6,077 nt of DNA from Pseudomonadota bacterium (lineage in GTDB: Bacteria; Myxococcota; UBA9042; PHBI01). Below the pieces are notes generated by a model. The model had not been told where the DNA came from. It did not search any database and saw nothing but the letters and a program-made list of their open reading frames with translations. This document shows positions 1-3,286 of this stretch, one piece after another (the first letter of the stretch is position 1; each line of letters opens with the position of its first letter). The stretch covers positions 1 through 6,077 of the forward strand of contig SXIE01000291.1 in NCBI GenBank assembly GCA_005772945.1, given 5' to 3'. A program made the translations under genes and the position numbers.

Positions 1-52
1 CATACACTTCGACGATCCGACGACGCAGATCGAGAGAAAGAGCTTGTGTCAT
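1..52 (-). CDS. IS630-like transposase, N-terminal 17 codons (runs off left edge)
   Basis: Reading leftwards from ATG at 52-50, the frame encodes MTQALSLDLRRRIVEVY and then leaves the window. This matches the usual opening of IS630-family transposases, which begin with a short Ser-Leu-Asp-Leu-Arg segment leading into the first helix of a helix-turn-helix that binds the IS ends. The catalytic DDE domain would lie outside the window. The start is well supported: AGGAGG lies at 62-57 on the minus strand, four bases before the ATG, and a second perfect AAGGAGGT sits at 80-73. Only 17 residues are visible, so another helix-turn-helix protein cannot be excluded. Confidence 0.55.
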   Translation of the reverse strand, partial: MTQALSLDLRRRIVEVY

Positions 53-56
53 ACGG

Positions 57-80
57 CCTCCTGACCCGGCAGACCTCCTT
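57..80 (-). promoter_or_regulatory. Tandem Shine-Dalgarno sequences before the transposase start
   Basis: On the minus strand AAGGAGGT (80-73) and AGGAGG (62-57) lie 10 bases apart. The second is four bases from the ATG and fixes that start. The first has no obvious start codon at the proper distance. These are the strongest ribosome binding sites in the window; the resident genes mostly lack one. Confidence 0.55.
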
Positions 81-142
81 GGATCACACGTTCAGGTGCA
101 AGTCGAGTTTCCGCTCCGTGATCCCGAGCGGCGCTGTGAGTT

Positions 143-208
143 CTACCGACTTGGGCGACCGGTCAAGTAGCTGAGGATAGATGTTTCGATGTAGACGCGT
201 GGCTTCAT
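143..208 (-). pseudogene. N-terminal stub of a PIN-domain (VapC-family) toxin, cut by the IS
   Basis: ATG at 208-206 opens a 21-residue frame, MKPRVYIETSILSYLTGRPS plus Arg, ending in TAG at 145-143. This is the characteristic start of a PIN toxin family whose members continue after RPSR with about 120 more residues. The first beta strand is present, but the first metal ligand position carries Glu (VYIETS), as is usual in this family, and all later acidic ligands are missing. It cannot make an active ribonuclease. Its ATG overlaps the TGA of the frame upstream (ATGA at 208-205), a coupling typical of antitoxin-toxin pairs, although the upstream frame now reads as nucleotidyltransferase debris. 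The family assignment rests on about 20 residues. Confidence 0.6.
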
Positions 209-423
209 TGGAGTCCTGGCTTCGTCGGCGCGCGGCCCCGGCCAGAGTACCACAGCGAGGCGGCGGTGGCCCAACGGAGGCGCGCGAATGAGAGCGCGTC
301 GCGATGACAGTTCGCCGTGAACCGCGGTGTGCCGTGCAGGAGGACGGCGACGCCGCCGACCCTCAGCGAGCGGACCTGGGCGTCCGCGAGTGCCTGGAAG
401 AACGCCTCGAAGTCACTGGCCAC
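205..423 (-). pseudogene. Truncated nucleotidyltransferase (N-terminal ~37 residues only)
   Basis: From GTG at 423-421 the frame gives MASDFEAFFQALADAQVRSL followed by RVGGVAVLLHGTPRFTA. This matches the N-terminus of pol-beta-fold nucleotidyltransferases of the AbiEii/MNT-like type: a helix, then the VGGxA strand-turn that holds the nucleotide phosphates. Intact members follow with an Asp-x-Asp metal site (DLDLV-like). Here the match stops at about 313 and the frame runs on through unrelated residues to TGA at 207-205, so the catalytic site is absent. The GTG lies 8 bases after the stop (433-431) that the upstream ATPase gene would use if its amber codon were ignored, which suggests the two once formed one operon. 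Bases 209-312 may include the end of a lost antitoxin gene, but I could not recognise it. Confidence 0.6.
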
Positions 424-430
424 CCATGAA

Positions 431-526
431 TCACATGGCCTGCCGCGGAGGCTCGCCAGAAGGTGGCGCCGCGTCCGGTCGTCGGCGGGCGTCGATTGCG
501 GCGAGGACTCGAGAGGCGCCGAACTA
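431..526 (-). pseudogene. Orphaned 3' end of the ATP-binding gene beyond an amber codon
   Basis: Past the TAG at 526-524 the same frame continues FGASRVLAAIDARRRP and then about 14 residues to TGA at 433-431. Intact family members end with a strand of the form PEFE-FG..HVLVTIRRRP, so the visible residues look like the true C-terminal beta strand. The simplest reading is one GAG-to-TAG change. It is an inference from remembered family endings. A natural read-through of the stop is possible but not suggested by context. Confidence 0.5.
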
Positions 527-1333
527 GAAGCGGGGATCGGGTTTGTGATTGTCGCGACACGCCTTGCGGTCGAGAGCGACGCCGATGCAGAACTGCTGCA
601 CGAAGCCGAGGGTCTTCATGGCCGCGGCAAGCGAGGGGTTGCGGTAGTCGGTCATGCCGGCCAGGCCGAAGCTCTCGGGTTCGACGCGACCGGACAGACC
701 GCCGGGGCTGTGAATCTCGATGCGGTCGGAGAACCAATAGAGGTAGATGGGACTTTGGATTTCATACGAGCGGTGCAGGAGCGCGTTGCGCAGCAATTCG
801 CGCAGGGCGACGACGGGGTAGTCCGGCAGGCGCTGCTCTGGGCCCTGTTCGGGAAGGCGGGTCTGGATGCGGATATTGACGTGGATGACGTCGTCGAGGA
901 GGGTCGCGACGCGCGATAGCGGGCCTTCGAGGACCTTCTGATCGAGAATGGGATCGGTCCGTGCGTCGCCGGCGAAACGCACGAACTGTACGTATGCGCC
1001 AGGTAGCCAGTCGCGCGGGCTCTTGCCGATCGCGAGGAGCGCGAGGAAGGTCGGACGGTCCTCCGAATCGAGCAGGCGGAGGGCTCGCATCCGTTCCGCC
1101 GGAGTGCGGTTGTTCGCCGCGGGCACATCGGGCGCGACCGCCGAGGGGAGATAGTTGGTTTCGAAGAGCGCCGCGTCGAGATCCGCGATGGACGCGTCGG
1201 GACATGCGCGATCCAGGAAGTTGTGGTCGAGCCAGCGGCGCCGCTCGTTGAGGATGCGTTCGTCGTCGCGGCTGACATCGCGGTCCGTTTCCAACTCGGT
1301 CGCGCGCAGCTCGATCTCTTCGTCGGTTAGCAT
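524..1333 (-). CDS. Degenerate ATP-binding protein (RecG C-terminal / HATPase_c_4-like), AlbA_2 domain lost
   Basis: The 269-residue frame matches the C-terminal half of the AlbA_2 (Schlafen-type DNA-binding) plus HATPase_c_4 proteins often annotated as RecG-like or ATP-binding transcriptional regulators. Visible family features are YLPSAVAPDV (61-70), PGAYVQFVRF (111-120), the ATP-site helix ALRELLRNALLHRSY (176-190, with Glu179/Asn183), the strand DRIEIHSPGG (203-212), and TDYRNP then LGFVQQF (228-248). Residues 1-18 (MLTDEEIELRATELETDR) resemble the usual N-terminus, but about 110-130 residues that should hold AlbA_2 are missing, and the sequence jumps to the linker ERILNERRR. The end is also short: TAG at 526-524 replaces the codon after PDPRF. 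ATG at 1333 is preferred because MLTDEE is the family start; TTG at 1351 is an alternative. DNA or regulatory function is probably lost. Confidence 0.65.
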   Translation of the reverse strand: MLTDEEIELRATELETDRDVSRDDERILNERRRWLDHNFLDRACPDASIADLDAALFETNYLPSAVAPDVPAANNRTPAERMRALRLLDSEDRPTFLALLAIGKSPRDWLPGAYVQFVRFAGDARTDPILDQKVLEGPLSRVATLLDDVIHVNIRIQTRLPEQGPEQRLPDYPVVALRELLRNALLHRSYEIQSPIYLYWFSDRIEIHSPGGLSGRVEPESFGLAGMTDYRNPSLAAAMKTLGFVQQFCIGVALDRKACRDNHKPDPRF

Positions 1334-1430
1334 AGGCCCCCAGCGGGCCAAATGTTACCCGCGCTTCGCCTGCACGTCGACGTTTGGCGGATCCGCGACG
1401 CGGCGATGAGTGCTACGAGTTTGAGCTCGT

Positions 1431-1455
1431 GGTACCGCATATGATACCAAGTATC
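1431..1455 (+). promoter_or_regulatory. Promoter and candidate operator of the PIN/RHH toxin-antitoxin operon
   Basis: TATGAT at 1440-1445 is a good -10 candidate, which would place transcription start near 1452, about five bases before the GTG at 1457. A perfect inverted repeat GATAC-CAA-GTATC (1443-1455) overlaps it, and a looser 18-base dyad covers 1431-1448 (GGTA...TACC). This is the expected layout for autorepression by a ribbon-helix-helix antitoxin. No clear -35 box is visible; TTGAGC at 1421-1426 is too close. The rest of the divergent gap (1352-1430) shows no recognisable element. Confidence 0.35.
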
Positions 1456-1456
1456 G

Positions 1457-1870
1457 GTGCGCGTCGTCTTGGACACATCGGTGCTGGTCTCCGCGTGGCG
1501 GTCACGCAGCGGGGCCTCGTTCGCGCTCCTTCAACACCTGCGAAAGGGCGATTTCGAGATCGCGGTGTCCGTTCCGCTGGTCGTTGAGTACGAATCTGCG
1601 CTTCTTCGACATACCCTGCCGCCCCTCGATGCTTCCGACGTCGAGAGTCTCCTCGACTACTTGTGCCTCGTCGCGGTGAGGCAAGACGTCTTCTATCTGT
1701 GGCGTCCCCTGCTGCAGGACCCCAACGACGACATGGTCGTCGAAGTCGCCGTCGCCGCGAGCTGCGAGGCAATCGTCACGCACAACGCCAAGGACTTCGC
1801 GCGCGCGACCCGACTGGTGCCGAGCATATTGTCGCCCGCTGCATTCCTACTGAATCAGGTCCGGAGATAA
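1457..1870 (+). CDS. PIN-domain ribonuclease toxin (COG1569-like, type II TA)
   Basis: This 137-residue protein is a single PIN domain, a Mg2+-dependent RNase fold that acts on cytoplasmic RNA when its antitoxin is degraded. The expected acidic ligands are visible: Asp6 in VVLDTSVL, Glu44 in LVVEYES, Asp91/Asp92 in DPNDDMVVEVA, and Asp113 in IVTHNAKDF. The spacing and the DPNDD and THNxxDF motifs fit the 'putative toxin component, PIN family' group better than classic VapC. The GTG at 1457 gives the canonical RVVLDTS start. It has no good Shine-Dalgarno, but a -10 box lies so near that translation may be leaderless. The toxin precedes its antitoxin with a two-base gap, the reverse of the usual order but common in this group. 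All catalytic residues are present, so it should be functional. The RNA target is unknown. Confidence 0.82.
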   Translation: MRVVLDTSVLVSAWRSRSGASFALLQHLRKGDFEIAVSVPLVVEYESALLRHTLPPLDASDVESLLDYLCLVAVRQDVFYLWRPLLQDPNDDMVVEVAVAASCEAIVTHNAKDFARATRLVPSILSPAAFLLNQVRR

Positions 1871-1872
1871 CG

Positions 1873-2148
1873 ATGGCAACGCTCAGTCTCAGGCTTCCTG
1901 AGTCCATCCACGCGAAACTCGCCGAGCTCGCGGAACAGGAGGGAACGTCGATCAATCAGCTGATAAACTCTGCGGTTGCCGAGAAGATCGCGGCGTTGCT
2001 GACTGAGACATATCTCACGGAGCGCGCTGCGCGGGCCAGTCGCAAGAAGTTCGACGACGTGCTTGCGAAGATTCCGAGTGCGCCCCCGGTGGCGGGCGAT
2101 GAGATGCCGACCGGGTACAAGCAGCGGCGTGCTAGAAAGGCGGGCTGA
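1873..2148 (+). CDS. Ribbon-helix-helix antitoxin (HicB/CopG-like) for the upstream PIN toxin
   Basis: This 91-residue protein starts MATLSLRLPESIHAKLAELA. The N-terminal strand (TLSLRLP, 3-9) and two helices (about 11-24 and 27-43, with TSINQLINSAVAEKI) form a ribbon-helix-helix DNA-binding dimer. The charged C-terminal half (about 46-91, with YLTERAARASRKKF) is the likely toxin-binding arm, unfolded when free. ATG at 1873 is chosen because GGAG at 1863-1866 lies six bases upstream and the strand begins at residue 3. An in-frame upstream extension would read through the toxin gene and is not credible. It follows the toxin stop by two bases, so the two are cotranscribed. By family it neutralises the toxin and represses the operon, probably at the 1443-1455 inverted repeat. 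Confidence 0.8.
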   Translation: MATLSLRLPESIHAKLAELAEQEGTSINQLINSAVAEKIAALLTETYLTERAARASRKKFDDVLAKIPSAPPVAGDEMPTGYKQRRARKAG

Positions 2149-2153
2149 CCGGC

Positions 2154-2168
2154 CGCTTGCCGCAAGCG
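2154..2168. terminator. Hairpin between the convergent toxin-antitoxin operons
   Basis: CGCTTG-CCG-CAAGCG is a perfect 6-bp stem with a three-base loop, five bases after the stop of the antitoxin gene at 2148. It could end transcription of the plus-strand operon. There is no run of T on either side, so it is at best a weak or Rho-assisted terminator. The rest of 2169-2267 holds GCGATCGC (2166-2173) and no recognised gene. Confidence 0.25.
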
Positions 2169-2267
2169 ATCGCTGGATGCCGGCGGTGGATGATGTGGGC
2201 GCAGACGACGGCGAGCGCGGCGTCCCCGCGCGCGAGTTCGATGGCGCCGACAAACGAGGCGTCGCGC

Positions 2268-2696
2268 TCACGGGGTGTCGCGCTCCGCTGCCGCGGACCA
2301 ATCCTCGACGGTCAGGCCCGTGACCCGAATCATGTGCTCCACGTTGGCGGTCACGAGCACCGCGTCCCGGGCAAGCGCGTGCGCGGCAATTGCGGCGTCG
2401 AAGTCTTCGATGCGAAGTCCCTTCTTCTCGAGACTCGACTTGATGGCTCCGAACGCTCCGCTTACGTCGTCGGACCAGTCGCTGCGTGCCAGCTCGGCCT
2501 TGACCACTTCGAATCGATGGCGAAGCGCGTCCCGTCTTCTCGACTTCGGAAGCCGGGCAATGCCGTAGGCGATCTCGGCCAGGACGGGCTGCGGCACGCT
2601 CACGCTCTTCTTGCTCTTGCTGCGGAGGCGTTCGAGGAACGTCGGATCGCCTTTCATGATGGCCGAGACGGCATTCGTATCGAGCACGTAGTTCAA
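2268..2696 (-). CDS. vapC: VapC-family PIN-domain ribonuclease toxin
   Basis: This 142-residue protein has the classic VapC layout: MNYVLDTNAVSAIMKG with Asp6, then VPQPVLAEIAYGI with Glu41, then EDFDAAIAAHAL with Asp100 (and Asp98), and a last segment LVTANVEHMIRVTGLTVEDW in which Asn118 takes the usual fourth position. VapC toxins cut specific structured RNAs, commonly tRNA or the 23S sarcin-ricin loop; the target here is unknown. The start is the TTG at 2696-2694, sharing bases with the antitoxin stop (TTGA, 2696-2693). It is the only start that puts NYVLDTN at the N-terminus, and it implies translational coupling to vapB. An upstream start would read across vapB out of frame. All active-site residues are present, so it should be active. 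Confidence 0.85.
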   Translation of the reverse strand: MNYVLDTNAVSAIMKGDPTFLERLRSKSKKSVSVPQPVLAEIAYGIARLPKSRRRDALRHRFEVVKAELARSDWSDDVSGAFGAIKSSLEKKGLRIEDFDAAIAAHALARDAVLVTANVEHMIRVTGLTVEDWSAAAERDTP

Positions 2697-2941
2697 AGGC
2701 GCCTCGGCTCTTTCGATGCGCGGCCAGCTTGAATGGCGCGAAGCATCTCGTCGGCTGCGCGCGCAGTCGAAGCGTCGGGCGCCGCGAGTTCCTCGAAGAA
2801 ACCCGCTGACCAATCCGAGCCCTCGGTGAGCTCGCGCTCGAGGGCCCTGATGATCAGGCGGTTGCGACTGATTCGGAGCGCCCGCGCGCGGCGGTCGACC
2901 GCATCGAGCAAAGGCTTGGGAAGGTGCACGCTCGTCGCCAT
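2693..2941 (-). CDS. vapB: VapB-family ribbon-helix-helix antitoxin
   Basis: This 82-residue protein begins MATSVHLPKPLLDAVDRRAR. A short strand (TSVHLP, 3-8) and helices at about 9-22 and 25-38 (ISRNRLIIRALERELTE) form a CopG-type ribbon-helix-helix. The tail (about 42-82, with WSAGFFEELAAPD) is the expected toxin-wrapping arm. It should inhibit VapC and repress its own operon. ATG at 2941 places the DNA-binding strand at the start as in homologues. There is no real Shine-Dalgarno; the -10 box ends only 12 bases before the ATG, pointing to a nearly leaderless message. Its stop overlaps the vapC TTG. The reading frame stays open far upstream through the opposite-strand oligosaccharyltransferase gene, but that part is antisense noise. 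Confidence 0.8.
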   Translation of the reverse strand: MATSVHLPKPLLDAVDRRARALRISRNRLIIRALERELTEGSDWSAGFFEELAAPDASTARAADEMLRAIQAGRASKEPRRL

Positions 2942-2962
2942 AGTATGTTCGAGAGTATACTC
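2942..2962 (-). promoter_or_regulatory. vapBC promoter with 10-bp palindromic operator candidate
   Basis: GAGTATACTC (2953-2962) is a perfect 10-bp palindrome containing the -10 box TATACT on the minus strand (2959-2954). Transcription would start near 2947, about five bases before the vapB ATG. GTAT recurs at 2943-2946, 12 bases (about one helical turn) from the GTAT at 2955, as in operators bound by adjacent ribbon-helix-helix dimers. No convincing -35 hexamer is present. Because the palindrome is symmetric, TATACT also occurs on the plus strand (2956-2961) and could fire rightwards. Confidence 0.4.
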
Positions 2963-3286
2963 GTGCGCCCGACAACGCCAGGGACTACCGCGGGCGTCGC
3001 GGGCGTCGGGGTCCCTGGGCGCTGCACGCGGATCTGGAACGTTTCGAGGCGCGGCTGCTCGCCGCCGCCGGTCCAGCGTACCGCGTGGCGTAGCGACGCG
3101 CGGGCCGTGCTTCGGCAATGGAGGCCCGAACGCTCGGAACGCTCGGCGGTCGGGTGGACAGCGGCCGGGTTCGCTGTCATGGTCTCGGCCGTGAGTCGGT
3201 CCCGTCACACATCGGCGCCCCCTGATGCGGCGCAGGCGACTTCGGTTGGCGCTGCGGCCTCGGAACGGCGCGGCGCCCCGGTCGAC
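2963..3286. other. 324-bp gap before the oligosaccharyltransferase gene
   Basis: No intact gene is recognised here. One plus-strand frame ends at TAG 3091-3093 after a protein-like stretch (DLERFEARLLAAAGPAYRVA, 3031-3090) that resembles the C-terminus of some protein; it has no credible start and may be a remnant. Two exact 9-bp tandem duplications occur: GCGGGCGTC at 2990-3007 and GAACGCTCG at 3128-3145. From 3179 onward the frame of the downstream gene is open and Ala/Ser-rich, so part of this stretch could be its N-terminus. No clear promoter for that gene was found besides the symmetric TATACT at 2956. Confidence 0.45.

Larger units (their letters stand above)
1..145 (-). mobile_element. 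Probable left end of an IS630-family insertion sequence
   Basis: The transposase start at 52 and its 5' leader lie directly beside a PIN-toxin gene that stops matching its family at about 146. The first bases past the break are TAG (145-143), and IS630/Tc1-mariner elements insert at TA dinucleotides. I infer that the IS begins at about 145-143 and extends left out of the window, interrupting the toxin gene. The other end, the terminal inverted repeats and the TA duplication cannot be seen, so the boundary is approximate. Confidence 0.4.

Noticed and set aside
317..919. Plus-strand open frames opposite the ATP-binding gene
   Set aside because: They show no recognisable motifs and mirror the minus-strand gene, whose family motifs are clear.
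2157..2267. Protein-like minus-strand frame (FVGAIELARGDAALAVVCAH) between the convergent operons
   Set aside because: It has no start, no recognised family and no stop-defined gene; it may be chance in GC-rich DNA.
2268..2975. Longer vapC frame starting at 2975
   Set aside because: The extra N-terminus would cover vapB and its promoter out of frame; the PIN domain begins exactly at the TTG at 2696.
2924..3286. Upstream extension of the pglB frame to 2924
   Set aside because: It would overlap the vapB start and promoter and give over 120 extra residues unlike any PglB N-terminus; ATG 3287 gives family length.
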